DNA of 64,000 bases from Syntrophaceae bacterium (GTDB lineage Bacteria > Desulfobacterota > Syntrophia > Syntrophales > PHBD01). Below are positions 43,926 through 52,974 of this stretch, one piece after another (the stretch's first letter is position 1; the number at the start of each line of letters is the position of its first letter). Below the pieces are notes generated by a model. The model did not search any database, had not been told where the DNA came from, and was given only the letters and a program-made list of their open reading frames with translations. The translations under genes were made by a program, and so were the position numbers. The DNA lies in NCBI GenBank assembly GCA_013177825.1, contig JABLXX010000007.1:105487-169486 (forward strand), in the 5' to 3' direction.

Positions 43926-45137
43926 TCAATGAGACGGCGACACCGGAGCGGCCGCGCCAAGATCACGGCCGAAGATCGAGAAATAGACCGTCCCCAGGAG
44001 ACCGCAGGCCGTCGCGGTCAGCAGGTTGACCTCCGGCGACACTTTCCAGAGAAAGGCCCCGGCGAGGGCGGCCCCGGAGACGACCACGTCCCGGACCAGG
44101 TAGTACAGGCCGAACATCCCCCCCTTCCGGTCCTCCGGGGCCAGATCCATGATCAGCGCCTTTCGCGTGGGCTCCCCGAACTCCTTCAGCCCCCGGATCA
44201 CGAAGGCCGCCACCATCATGGGAAACGACGTGGAGAACAGAAGAAACAGGGGAAAGACCGTGAAGTTGAAGAAGGTGATCACCACGAAGGGCTTCTTTGC
44301 GCTCCGGTCCGCCAGGTACGCCACCGGGATGTACACCAGGACCGCCACGGCCATCTCCACGGCGGTGAGAATCCCGAACTGGAAAGGGCTGATGCCGTTG
44401 TTCTTCACGCACCAGACGACGACGAAGGCATAGGGAATCTGTTCGGCGAAGCGGATCAGGATGTCGGAGACGAGGAGGTTTTTCAGGGACGGGCTCATGA
44501 ACCGCCAGAGCCTGGAGGGACGCTTCTCCCCCCGCCCCCTCCCCGGATCCTCCTCGATCATCGCCTGCTGCAGGACCAGGGAAAAGAGCCCCAGGACCAG
44601 CGCAGCCCCAAAGGCCAGTCGGATCCCCGTCTTCTCTCCGTAAAAACCGATCAGGAGTCCTCCCAGGAGGGGGCCCAGGGCCATGGGAATCCGCCGGACC
44701 AGGGAATGCAGGGAAACCCCCATGGTGCGCCGGTTCTCCGGCAGGACCCGGGAGACGAGGCTCATGGTGGCGGGAAGCGAAATGGCCGTCCAGGACAGGA
44801 AGAAGACGGATCCGACGATCACCGCCTGCCAGTAGGGGAAAAGGATCACGATGGCGTACCCGAACATCGCGATCAGGTTGAAGACCAGGAGGGCCCGCTT
44901 GGTCCCCAGGCGGTCGCTCAGGTAGCCCCCCGGGAAGGAGTAGAGGGCCGACAAAAAATTGTCCATCGCGTTCAGGATCCCGACGGACAGGATGCCCCCT
45001 CCCAGGGCCAGGAGGTAGAGCGGCAGGAACCGCTCGGCCATCTTTTCTCCCAGGCCGACGAGGACGACCATGGACAGCAGGGCGACCATGCTCTTCTTAA
45101 GGCCCAGGGCGTCGACGATCCGTTCGCGCCAGTTCAT
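43926..45137 (-). CDS. MFS transporter
   Basis: 403-residue major facilitator with twelve predicted helices. The motif A-like loop between helices 2 and 3 reads GGYLSDRLGTKRALL, and a second copy in the C-terminal half is VAYLADRSAKKPFVV. The middle loop (about 195-215) is Arg-rich. The substrate is unknown. The gene is 24 bases downstream of era and 27 bases upstream of the heme-propeller gene. Confidence 0.9.
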   Translation of the reverse strand: MNWRERIVDALGLKKSMVALLSMVVLVGLGEKMAERFLPLYLLALGGGILSVGILNAMDNFLSALYSFPGGYLSDRLGTKRALLVFNLIAMFGYAIVILFPYWQAVIVGSVFFLSWTAISLPATMSLVSRVLPENRRTMGVSLHSLVRRIPMALGPLLGGLLIGFYGEKTGIRLAFGAALVLGLFSLVLQQAMIEEDPGRGRGEKRPSRLWRFMSPSLKNLLVSDILIRFAEQIPYAFVVVWCVKNNGISPFQFGILTAVEMAVAVLVYIPVAYLADRSAKKPFVVITFFNFTVFPLFLLFSTSFPMMVAAFVIRGLKEFGEPTRKALIMDLAPEDRKGGMFGLYYLVRDVVVSGAALAGAFLWKVSPEVNLLTATACGLLGTVYFSIFGRDLGAAAPVSPSH

Positions 45138-45161
45138 CGGCGGACTCTTTCCCCCGTGCGG

Positions 45162-46070
45162 CTATCCCTCCTCCTCGGAGTACCCGAACTCCCGGAGAGC
45201 CCGGGGATCCCGCGTCCAGTCCTTCTGAACCCGGACGAACAGTTCCAGGAAAATCCGGGAGTCAAAGAAGCGTTCCATCTCCTGCCGGGCCCGGGTGCCG
45301 ATCTCCTTGAGCATGGCTCCCCGGCGGCCGATGAGGATTGCCTTCTGCGATTCCTTTTCCACATGGATCGTGGCCTGGATCCGGATCAGCCGCCGCCCTG
45401 CCTCTTCCTTGAAGGTGTCCACCGTGACGGCGGACGCATAGGGAATCTCCTGCCGGGTGGAGAGGATGATCTTCTCCCGGACGATCTCGGCGGCGATGAA
45501 GCGCTCCGGACGGTCCGTCAGGGTGTCCTCCGGGAAGAGCGGCGGGCCTTCCGGCAGAAGGGCCCGGATCTCCTCCAGGAGAACCGGGATTCCGTCGCCG
45601 CTCCGGGCCGACAGGGGAACGATCCCCCGAAACGGATACAGCCCCCGGGCCTCGTCCATGAGCGGCAGGAGGAGAGGTTTCCGGATCGTATCGATCTTGT
45701 TGATTCCAAGGATCACCGGCAGGGACAGCTCTGCCAGGGACACGATGATCTCCCGGTCGTTCCTGTCGATGCGGGGCGCCTCCACCAGGAGCAGGAGGAT
45801 ATCGGCGGAGCGGAAGGTCTCTCGGGCGGCGGACACCATGGACCGGTTGAGTGGGTTGTCGCCCCGGTGGATTCCCGGCGTATCCAGGAAGATGAACTGG
45901 CCCCGCGCGTCCGTGTGGATCCCCATGATCCGGTTGCGTGTCGTCTGGGGCTTGGGCGTGGTGATGGCCAGGCGCTCCCCCAGGACAGTGTTCAGGAGGG
46001 TGGACTTGCCCACGTTGGGCCGGCCGATGATGCCGATGAAACCGGACTTGAAGGGAGGACATTCTTCCAT
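45162..46070 (-). CDS. era: GTPase Era
   Basis: Ribosome-assembly GTPase that binds 16S rRNA, 302 residues. G1 GRPNVGKSTLLNTVLGE, G2 PQTTRNRIMGI, G3 LDTPGIHRGD and G4 INKID are intact, followed by the KH domain with KAILIGRRGAMLKEIGTRAR near residue 240. It belongs to a loose rnc-era neighbourhood, here interrupted by a chemoreceptor and a radical SAM gene. Confidence 0.96.
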   Translation of the reverse strand: MEECPPFKSGFIGIIGRPNVGKSTLLNTVLGERLAITTPKPQTTRNRIMGIHTDARGQFIFLDTPGIHRGDNPLNRSMVSAARETFRSADILLLLVEAPRIDRNDREIIVSLAELSLPVILGINKIDTIRKPLLLPLMDEARGLYPFRGIVPLSARSGDGIPVLLEEIRALLPEGPPLFPEDTLTDRPERFIAAEIVREKIILSTRQEIPYASAVTVDTFKEEAGRRLIRIQATIHVEKESQKAILIGRRGAMLKEIGTRARQEMERFFDSRIFLELFVRVQKDWTRDPRALREFGYSEEEG

Positions 46071-46147
46071 AGGGTGCTCATAGCATACGGAAGGCGATCA
46101 GGAAACACGGAAGAACGGCTTTCGGCGAAATCCCCCTGAATGCGGAA

Positions 46148-46171
46148 GACCGGCTGATTCCTCAGCCGGTC
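46148..46171 (-). terminator. Hairpin downstream of the chemoreceptor gene
   Basis: GACCGGCTGA-TTCC-TCAGCCGGTC, a perfect ten-pair stem. A smaller one, GCCGTT-CAG-AACGGC, lies at 46196-46210. Both follow the chemoreceptor stop codon and precede era; no T-run follows either. Confidence 0.45.
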
Positions 46172-46272
46172 CCGACTCCGTACGGCAGCATGCCTGCCGT
46201 TCAGAACGGCCCCTGAAATCCGTTTCGCCATCGGACCAGAGGCCGCCCCGGGCAGGATCTACGCCCGCATAT

Positions 46273-47448
46273 TCAAACCTTTGCCGGAAGGCTCAACGGG
46301 CTTGCCCCGGTCCGCACCAGAAAGGCGGGGTCCTCATCCCTCATCGGCCCGCCCGGTGCACCGGTGTTTTCCCCCATGGCCATGATGATCTCCTCCCCGA
46401 GGATGGGTTTGACGACATCGACGTATCCATGGATGTTGCCGACCTGACTTTTGATTTTCTCGGTCACGGCGGAGAACTCTTCTGCGGTGGCGGCATTCTG
46501 CTGGACGACCTTGTCCATCTCCGCCACGGCACGGTTGATCTGCTCGATCCCCTGCGCCTGCTCCTTGGAGGCCTCGGCAACCTGTCCGATCAGATCCGTC
46601 ACCTTCATCGCGATGTCCCGGTTCCGCGCAAGCTCCTTGTTGATCTCGTCGAAGAGAGACGAGGCCTGGCGCGTTTTTCCCGTCGAGTCGGCGATCAGGT
46701 CTTCGGTGTTCCTCGCCGCGGTGGCGGAGCGCAGGGCCAGGCTGCGGACCTCTTCGGCCACGACGGCGAAACCCGCTCCCGCTTCACCGGCCCGGGCCGC
46801 CTCGACGGCGGCGTTCAGGGCCAGGAGGTTCGTCTGAAAGGCAATCTCGTTGATGGTCTTGATGATCTTCGCCGTTTCTTCGCCCGCCCTGACGCTGGCA
46901 AGAACGACTTCGTGCATCAGATTCATCTTTTTCTCCATGATCCCGTAGCTTTCCCTTGTGTCCTTCGACATCAGGATGTTTGCCTGGTTTGCATTCTGGG
47001 CGTTCTGGGCCGTCATGGACGTCATCTCCTCGAGGGATGCCGACGTCTGCTCGATGGCCGCAGCCTGCTCGCTGGCCCCCTCCGCGAGGGCGGAGCTGGA
47101 CGACGTCATCTGTTCGGTCCCAACGATGATTTCCTCGACTCCCTGCACGATGCCGTAGACGGAGCCAATGATCGGCACCGCCTTCTTTTTGCCGACGAAG
47201 ATAAAGAAAACGAGCATGAAGCCGCCGGCAATGGCAATCGCCACCAGGGATCCCGTCAGTGAAGTCGCAATCCCCAGCCGGCCGAAAATATAAAAGAACA
47301 TGCACGCGGCCAGTACCGCCGGAACGACGACCGCGTACATCTTCGTGGGCCGCTTTTTTCCGAAGACGACCCGCAAACCTCCGAGACAGAAAACCAAGAT
47401 CCCGACAATAATCCCGAATAAGCCCAACCCTTCAAGAACGTGATCCAT
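46273..47448 (-). CDS. Methyl-accepting chemotaxis protein without a periplasmic sensor domain
   Basis: 391 residues. Three hydrophobic segments fill the first 95 residues ([51 protein letters not shown]), followed directly by the cytoplasmic signalling coiled coil. The hairpin tip [20 protein letters not shown] is intact, so it should contact CheA/CheW. There is no Cache, PAS or HAMP domain. The ATG at 47448 has GAGGAGG upstream. The gene is alone between era and a radical SAM gene; what it senses is unknown. Confidence 0.9.
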   Translation of the reverse strand: MDHVLEGLGLFGIIVGILVFCLGGLRVVFGKKRPTKMYAVVVPAVLAACMFFYIFGRLGIATSLTGSLVAIAIAGGFMLVFFIFVGKKKAVPIIGSVYGIVQGVEEIIVGTEQMTSSSSALAEGASEQAAAIEQTSASLEEMTSMTAQNAQNANQANILMSKDTRESYGIMEKKMNLMHEVVLASVRAGEETAKIIKTINEIAFQTNLLALNAAVEAARAGEAGAGFAVVAEEVRSLALRSATAARNTEDLIADSTGKTRQASSLFDEINKELARNRDIAMKVTDLIGQVAEASKEQAQGIEQINRAVAEMDKVVQQNAATAEEFSAVTEKIKSQVGNIHGYVDVVKPILGEEIIMAMGENTGAPGGPMRDEDPAFLVRTGASPLSLPAKV

Positions 47449-47899
47449 CGCAACCTCCTCAACTCGAATTTGAACTGCCGCAGCGGTTATTCCAGGCAGC
47501 GGGCTCCCGCATGCCGGAGGTATCATCCGGTGGTTATTTTTCGGCTGATCGGGGAGGCGAGGCAGGCATCCCCGGACATCCCCGGTTCATTTTCCCAGCC
47601 GCCCCTTGTTGGAACGGCCGTTTGATCCATCGACATCGCCCCTGGAACAGGCAGATGTCCTGCGGGCTGAATGACTCAATCCACATCGTCAACGGATTGA
47701 CTCCATAGTCAATATTCCATCGCCAGCGAAACTCGTTATGTCAAGAAAGATACACTCTCAGGCCCTATTTATTCTACATACCGGCCTGATTTTAAAATCA
47801 ACTGCAGGAGTAATTGCAAGAGGCATGCCGATGCGAAGCATTCGGGCGCAGAGAAAATACGCCGGGGGAGAAAGCGGGGAGAACCGAATGGAGACCTCT
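47449..47899. other. Intergenic region upstream of the chemoreceptor gene with palindromes
   Basis: 451 bases without a gene. It contains ATTGACT-CCAT-AGTCAAT (47696-47713) and, overlapping it, TCAATCC-N11-GGATTGA (47676-47700). These share the TTGACT/AGTCAA element and could be operator sites or alternate RNA folds. No clear promoter of sigma-28 or sigma-54 type for the chemoreceptor was found. Confidence 0.4.
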
Positions 47900-48958
47900 T
47901 CAGGACCGGCCCATGCAATCGATAGCCGACGGGGACGAGCCCGAATCCAGGACCAGGATCCCCCGGGTCTGGCAGGCGTCTTCCTCGACAGTCACCGAAG
48001 CGAGACGGAAGCGCTCCCGGAGGGCAAGGGTGTTTGCATTTCGCTGCCCCCGGAAGAAGGACAGGTCTCCCGGGGCGGCCCGGAAGCGAGCCTCTCCGAG
48101 GATACCGGAGGCCTTTTCCAGCAAAATGGCGGCCCCGCGAAGAAACAGGGATTCATGGACGAGGGATCCGAAAGAGGGATGAAAAGGGCCGGCGACGACG
48201 TCGTGTCCGCACGTCATGCCCGGCGTCGGCTGAAGCCCCAGGCGGATGACGGGAATCCCGGCGGCGGAGAACCGGCGGACGGCGCCGGCGCATTGGTCCA
48301 CCGCCTCGGCAAGCGTCAGCGGGCGATAGCGCCCGGCCCGGTATTCCTCCTCCAGGGCCGTTCCCCGGAGGACGACCGTGGGATGGATCCTCACCATGTC
48401 CGGTCCCAGGGACGCGGTCCGGCGGACCGTCCCGTCAAAGACGGCGGGGCTGTCGCCGGGCAGCCCCGGCATCAGGTGGACCGAGGTCTCGAATCCCCTT
48501 TCCTTCAGCATGCCCACGGCCCGCTCGCCGTCGTCGGCCGAGTGCCCCCTCCGGGACCGGTCCAGGACGCCGTCGTCCAGGGACTGGAGGCCCACCTCCA
48601 CGGTGGCGACCCCGTGGGCCGAGAGCTCACCGAGGATGTCTCCGCCGAGGTGGTCGGGCCGGGTGGAAATCCGGATGGAGTCGACATCCCCGTGTCGGAG
48701 ATATTCACCTGCCCAGCGGAGCAGTTCCCCCCGGCGATCCGGGGACAGCCCCGTGAAGTTCCCGCCGTAAAAGGCGATCTGGATTCGCCCGGGCCGTTTC
48801 TCTCTCCCTGCATCCAGCCCGTCGAGGGCGGCCCTCACCCGGCGGTGAAAGCCCTCCTCCCGGAGGCCTCCCGGGGTCTCGCCGGAGGCCACCGACTGGT
48901 TGCAGAAAAGGCAGCGCTGGGGACAGCCCCGATTGGGAAGGAAGAACGGGATGATCAC
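47900..48958 (-). CDS. Radical SAM protein (Elp3/oxygen-independent type)
   Basis: 352-residue protein whose cluster-binding motif lies at the very N-terminus, with Cys12, Cys16 and Cys19 in GCPQRCLFC (CX3CX2C). The SAM-binding GGN-like element FYGGNFTGLSPDRR and VEVGLQSLDDGVLDRSRRGH follow, similar to the Elp3-like COG1243 group. No acetyltransferase domain is attached, so its substrate is uncertain. The start overlaps the rnc stop codon by four bases, a frequent pairing in this phylum. Confidence 0.85.
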   Translation of the reverse strand: MIIPFFLPNRGCPQRCLFCNQSVASGETPGGLREEGFHRRVRAALDGLDAGREKRPGRIQIAFYGGNFTGLSPDRRGELLRWAGEYLRHGDVDSIRISTRPDHLGGDILGELSAHGVATVEVGLQSLDDGVLDRSRRGHSADDGERAVGMLKERGFETSVHLMPGLPGDSPAVFDGTVRRTASLGPDMVRIHPTVVLRGTALEEEYRAGRYRPLTLAEAVDQCAGAVRRFSAAGIPVIRLGLQPTPGMTCGHDVVAGPFHPSFGSLVHESLFLRGAAILLEKASGILGEARFRAAPGDLSFFRGQRNANTLALRERFRLASVTVEEDACQTRGILVLDSGSSPSAIDCMGRS

Positions 48959-49752
48959 GGGACGCTGCCTCCTTCCTGGAGGGCCAGGAGATCGAGGGCG
49001 CGCCGGGCAGCCTCCTGCTCGGCCTCCTTCTTGTTCTTCCCCCGGGCCCGGATGGAGACGACATCGGCCACCGTCACTTCCATTTCGAAGGTCTTGTCGT
49101 GGTCCGGACCGTATTCCCCCACCAGTTCGTAGCGGGGAACAAAGCGAAAACGGCCCTGCGCCAGTTCCTGGAGGTCCGACTTGTAGTCGTGGTAGATTAG
49201 GCTCTGGCCCTCTTCCCGGATCAGCGGCATGAAGAACCGTTCGATGAAACGGTTCGCTGCCGGGTACCCGCCATCCAGGTAAATCGCCGCGATGACCGCT
49301 TCGAAGGTATCCGAAAGAATGGAGGGCTTTACGCGCCCGCCGGAGTTCTCCTCCCCCTTTCCCAGAAGAAAGAAGGAACCCAGCTTCAACTGCCGGGCCA
49401 GTTCCGCCAGGGGCCGCTCATTGACGATGGAGGTCCTGCGCTTCGAGAGATGGCCTTCCGCATCCCCCGGAAACAGCCTCATCAGGAGATGGCTCGTGCA
49501 TAGCTGCAGCACCGCGTCTCCCAGGAATTCGAGACGCTCGTTGTCGGCGCAGCCGAGGGAGGCGTTTTCATTCGCATAGGACCGGTGCGTCAGCGCCACG
49601 TTCAGAACTTCAATGTTTCCGAAGGAGTGTCCCAGACTCTTTTCAAGCACCCGCAGGGCGTTCCGCCGCTGCCGGGTCAGGGGCGCCGATTGCCCCCACC
49701 AGTCTTCCTTCCCGCGCTTCCACCGGAACCACCGGAACCAGCCGGTTAACAT
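48955..49752 (-). CDS. rnc: Ribonuclease III
   Basis: Double-strand-specific endonuclease for rRNA maturation, 265 residues. The signature NERLEFLGDAVLQL near residue 68 carries the catalytic Glu and Asp, with the second acidic set in LSDTFEAVIAAIYLDGG; the C-terminal dsRNA-binding domain ends KNKKEAEQEAARRALDLL. The first ATG lies 110 bases inside mtaB; its Trp/Arg-rich leader (about 30 residues) is unusual, but no better start is seen. The stop codon overlaps the radical SAM start. Confidence 0.93.
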   Translation of the reverse strand: MLTGWFRWFRWKRGKEDWWGQSAPLTRQRRNALRVLEKSLGHSFGNIEVLNVALTHRSYANENASLGCADNERLEFLGDAVLQLCTSHLLMRLFPGDAEGHLSKRRTSIVNERPLAELARQLKLGSFFLLGKGEENSGGRVKPSILSDTFEAVIAAIYLDGGYPAANRFIERFFMPLIREEGQSLIYHDYKSDLQELAQGRFRFVPRYELVGEYGPDHDKTFEMEVTVADVVSIRARGKNKKEAEQEAARRALDLLALQEGGSVP

Positions 49753-51019
49753 CCTTTTTTTCTCCGTTGGTTACCAGGACGGGCACGTATTCTCCGGAAA
49801 ACCCCTTCCGGAGTCCCGTCTCCCGGTCTTTTCTGTCCTCCAGGAGGACCGCCACTTCCTTCCCGACGAAACGGGCTGCGAAGTCCCTTCTTTTGCGATT
49901 CCCCAAGTCCCGCAGGACCGCCGCCCTTGCCTTTTTCTCCCCATCGCCGACCTGTTGCGGATCGTCCGCCGCCGGTGTCCCGGACCTCCGGGAATAGGGA
50001 AATACGTGCAGGTAGGCCAGGGGCAGGTCTTCGATCAGGCGGACCGTATTCGCAAACGCTCCGACATTCTCCCCGGGGAAGCCCGCCATTACGTCGGCAC
50101 CGACGGCGCAGTCGGGAACCTCCTCTGCGATCTTTTCCACCAGCGTCCGATAGAACTCACGATCGTACGTCCGGTTCATCGCCCGCAGGATCCCGTCGTC
50201 GCCGCTCTGAAGCGGGACATGCAGGTGGCGGCACAGGCGCCTTCCCCGGCGAAGCAGCGCCAGCATCCGGTCGGTGACTTCCCCGGGCTCGATGGAGCTG
50301 AGACGGAGGCGGTCCACGATGCCTTCGTCCTCGGTCCGTGTCAGCAGATCCGTCAGATCACCGCACCCATGCAGGTCCCGACCGTAAGCCCCCAGATGGA
50401 TTCCCGTCAGGACTACTTCCCGGTATCCCGCTTCTGCCAGTTGGCGGAGGCGACGCAATACTTCCGGGTAGGGAACGCTGCGGACGGGGCCCCGGGCCCG
50501 GGGAACGATGCAGTAGCTGCACGCCGCATCGCAGCCGTCCTGAATCTTCAGGAACGCCCGGGTATGGCCGGGAAACGATCCCGCCCAGAGACGGCCCGCC
50601 TCCCGGCAGTTCAGGATATCGCCCACCTCGACGGAGGGTTCCTTCCCCGCGGGGCATCCTTCCCGGAGAATCGCCTTCAGGAGTTCCGGAAGACGCTCCT
50701 TCTCACCGTTCCCGGCGATCAGCCGGACGCCGGGGATCCGGCGGATTTCTTCCGGACGGCACTGGGCATAGCAGCCGGTAACCGCGACGGCTGCCTCCGG
50801 ATTGGCCCGGGAGGCCCGCCGGATCAGCTGGCGGGACTGGAAATCCGTCCGGGCCGTGACGGTGCAGGTGTTGATCACGAAGGCGTCCGCCGGCCCCGGG
50901 AAGGGAACCACCGTAAAGCCCGCCTCCCGAAGGGCCTCCTCAACGGCTGCCGTCTCGCACTGGTTCACCTTGCAGCCCAGGGTGGCCAGCGCCACCGTCC
51001 TTTTCTTCGCTTCCGTCAT
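49643..51019 (-). CDS. mtaB: tRNA (t6A37) methylthiotransferase MtaB
   Basis: Converts t6A37 to ms2t6A in tRNA, a radical SAM enzyme with two 4Fe-4S clusters, 458 residues. The N-terminal UPF0004 domain has ALATLGCKVNQCETAAVE, NTCTVTARTD and VTGCYAQCRPEE with its three Cys; the radical SAM motif is DGCDAACSYCIVPRARGPVR, and the C-terminus carries a TRAM-like segment. The ATG at 51019 has GGAG upstream; a longer frame exists but is not needed. It overlaps rnc by 110 bases. Confidence 0.92.
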   Translation of the reverse strand: MTEAKKRTVALATLGCKVNQCETAAVEEALREAGFTVVPFPGPADAFVINTCTVTARTDFQSRQLIRRASRANPEAAVAVTGCYAQCRPEEIRRIPGVRLIAGNGEKERLPELLKAILREGCPAGKEPSVEVGDILNCREAGRLWAGSFPGHTRAFLKIQDGCDAACSYCIVPRARGPVRSVPYPEVLRRLRQLAEAGYREVVLTGIHLGAYGRDLHGCGDLTDLLTRTEDEGIVDRLRLSSIEPGEVTDRMLALLRRGRRLCRHLHVPLQSGDDGILRAMNRTYDREFYRTLVEKIAEEVPDCAVGADVMAGFPGENVGAFANTVRLIEDLPLAYLHVFPYSRRSGTPAADDPQQVGDGEKKARAAVLRDLGNRKRRDFAARFVGKEVAVLLEDRKDRETGLRKGFSGEYVPVLVTNGEKKDVNRLVPVVPVEAREGRLVGAIGAPDPAAAERPAGA

Positions 51020-51199
51020 CCCGCTCCGCCGTTCTCCTTCCCCAAAACCGCTGCCGCCGGCTCGCCAACCCCTCCGAAGGCGCTTCCGGAGAGACGCGGG
51101 ATATGCAGTCACGGGGTTCGTCGCCGTTCCGCTCGCACGAGATCGCAACCGGCACCCGGTCCGCCGGCCCAGGTTTTTATCCGTTTCGGGAATCGCCCC

Positions 51200-51228
51200 C
51201 TGTTACGGCGGCGGCCCCCCTTTGTCAA
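51200..51228 (-). promoter_or_regulatory. Weak promoter candidate of mtaB
   Basis: On the minus strand a perfect TTGACA (51228-51223), 17 bases, TAACAG (51205-51200, three of six). The leader would be about 175 bases. Confidence 0.3.
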
Positions 51229-51242
51229 GATCAAACGACCCC

Positions 51243-51271
51243 TGGAAATTTCGGCGCATCTGCATTAGAAT
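51243..51271 (+). promoter_or_regulatory. Promoter candidate of the small membrane protein gene
   Basis: TGGAAA (51243-51248), 17 bases, TAGAAT (51266-51271, five of six). The predicted leader is about 20 bases and contains AAGGAGG. Confidence 0.4.
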
Positions 51272-51298
51272 GCCACGACTTCACAAGGAGGCCCCTTC

Positions 51299-51649
51299 AT
51301 GGAAGGCATTAGCCACTACCTGTCAACCCACCCCATCGCTCTGATGGCGCTGATCCTTGTCTGCCTGATTCTTCTCTATTTTCTTTTCAAGCAGCTCCTG
51401 AAGGTGGCCCTTGTCGTCGTCCTCGTCCTCCTCGTTATGGCAGGGTATTTCTACCTCCAGGGCACGAAAGACCTCCACGGCCTGATCCAGAAGACGAAGC
51501 TGCAGGCAGCAGAAGCCTTTGACACAAGCAAAAAGGTGTACGAAAAGGGCAAGGACGTCTACCGGAAGGGAAAGGAAGTGACCGAGGGCGTCGGACGCGC
51601 CTTCAACAGCGACGGGAAGGAAACGGAACCGCCGGCGAGCGTCCGGTAA
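51299..51649 (+). CDS. Small two-helix membrane protein of unknown function
   Basis: 116 residues. Two hydrophobic segments, about 13-31 (ALMALILVCLILLYFLF) and 35-53 (KVALVVVLVLLVMAGYF), are followed by a basic amphipathic stretch with a repeated KKVYEKGKDVYRKGKEV pattern (about 73-95) and a short hydrophilic tail. AAGGAGG precedes the ATG. I do not recognise a named family. The gene is alone between divergent mtaB and convergent NIL-ferredoxin genes. Confidence 0.7.
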   Translation: MEGISHYLSTHPIALMALILVCLILLYFLFKQLLKVALVVVLVLLVMAGYFYLQGTKDLHGLIQKTKLQAAEAFDTSKKVYEKGKDVYRKGKEVTEGVGRAFNSDGKETEPPASVR

Positions 51650-51731
51650 CGAAAGAGCGGGATGCTTCCCGGCGATGAGACGGCCGGATCATCCCCCCCG
51701 CACGGTCCGGAAGATCCGATCCCGGCCGGCC

Positions 51732-52142
51732 TTACAGCAGGTCCACCTCCATGGCCCGGACAGGACAGGCGGACACGCAAAGCTCGCAGCCGTTGCATTT
51801 CTCCGCATCGAAGGCCACCTTTGCCGATGCCGCTTCAAACGCCAGGGCGCCGGTAGGGCAAAAGGACGTGCAGGCCCCGCAGTGGACGCACCGGTCCCTG
51901 TTCTGGTTGACGCTCTTGGAAAGGGGCTCCACCTTCAGGCCCTTCTCCCGCAGGAACTGGATCCCCGCGTCGAAATTCTCCTTCTCACCGCCCAACTCCA
52001 GGACGATCATGCCGTCCCGGCGGGGAAAGATTCGGGCCTTGAGGATATTGAACTCCAGGTCGTACTGCTTGACGAGGTGACAGATGATGGGCTGTTCGAC
52101 ATTGTCCGCCGTATAGCGGATGACAACTTTTCTGGAATACAT
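51732..52142 (-). CDS. NIL-domain 4Fe-4S ferredoxin
   Basis: 136 residues. The N-terminal NIL domain (about 1-75) is followed by two ferredoxin motifs, CVHCGACTSFCPTGA and CNGCELCVSACPVRA. Proteins of this build (for example MA1822 of Methanosarcina) act with a COG1900 (DUF39) protein in homocysteine formation from aspartate semialdehyde in anaerobes. No such partner is nearby, so the role is inferred only from architecture. Confidence 0.85.
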   Translation of the reverse strand: MYSRKVVIRYTADNVEQPIICHLVKQYDLEFNILKARIFPRRDGMIVLELGGEKENFDAGIQFLREKGLKVEPLSKSVNQNRDRCVHCGACTSFCPTGALAFEAASAKVAFDAEKCNGCELCVSACPVRAMEVDLL

Positions 52143-52332
52143 GGAACGTCCCGTTTCTCTTTGAATTTTCAGGAATCCTACGGGAAGGAGGCCGGGAAGT
52201 CAAGGAATTCCTGGCTTTCGGCCGCTCTTCTGTCCGACCGATCCGGGAGGCAGTTTGACACTTCGGACCCGGGCGGATCCGTTTTCCCGGATCCGGCGAA
52301 TTCCGAATCTCGCCGGCAAGCCTGTCCGACAG

Positions 52333-52737
52333 CTAGGGGCGCCGGGCGGCTTTCCGGGATCCCTTCCCTTCGTCCGTCACTCGGCAGTCCTGGTATTTCG
52401 GCGTCCACTCACCCCCGGCGTCCCGCGCCTCCGCAAAGGCCGAATCCCCCTTGATCCACCAGATCAGCTCCCGGTCATCGGTGTACCGGGAACCGGAGGC
52501 GGAAAGCGCCTGGGGCAGCGTGTACTCCTTCCCGTCGGGCAGGCGGACCTTCACGAAGGCGAGGCTGCCGTCGGACAGCTGGTAGTATACGGCCTGCACA
52601 CGATCCCCGCTTTCACAAATGTATGTCACGGCTTTTCCGTGCGTAACCGTGAGCCTGCCCGGCGCCGCAAGGGCATCGCCGCAGAAAAAGGCCAGCACCA
52701 GGGCTCCGACGATGATCCAGATTCCTTTATGGTTCAT
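52333..52737 (-). CDS. MliC-family lysozyme-inhibitor-like protein
   Basis: 134-residue exported protein. The signal peptide is MNHKGIWIIVGALVLAFFCG and is cut near DALA. The mature domain has YICESGDRVQAVYY, VKVRLPDGKEYTLPQALSASG and RELIWWIKGDSAF, matching the MliC/PliC C-type lysozyme inhibitor fold; a Cys pair (CESGD and YQDC) can form the family disulphide. There is no lipobox, so it would be periplasmic. The ATG at 52737 follows AAGGAGGGAAC. Confidence 0.83.
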   Translation of the reverse strand: MNHKGIWIIVGALVLAFFCGDALAAPGRLTVTHGKAVTYICESGDRVQAVYYQLSDGSLAFVKVRLPDGKEYTLPQALSASGSRYTDDRELIWWIKGDSAFAEARDAGGEWTPKYQDCRVTDEGKGSRKAARRP

Positions 52738-52974
52738 GTTCCCTCCTTGTTCCTTACCAGGATGCACCACCGTGCGGAACGCTTTCCCGCGGGTGGATCC
52801 GGCTCCACGCTCCGGCAATCGATGTCCCGAAAGGTGCCGATTATATCGCCAATGACGCCGCCGTTTGCAACAGGAAAGACATCCGAATTTCCGGTGCCAT
52901 GCGGCCTGCCTTGTGGTAAACAGGAAGCACATTCCAAGAGACGGAAAAACACCCGATCAGGGAGGGGATGGACC

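Noticed and set aside
43929..46139. 736-residue open frame on the plus strand
   Set aside because: It is antisense to the MFS and era genes, Pro/Gly/His/Gln-rich, and typical of GC-rich shadow frames.
47738..49132. 464-residue plus-strand frame
   Set aside because: It is antisense to the radical SAM gene, whose cluster motif and family pattern are clear on the minus strand.
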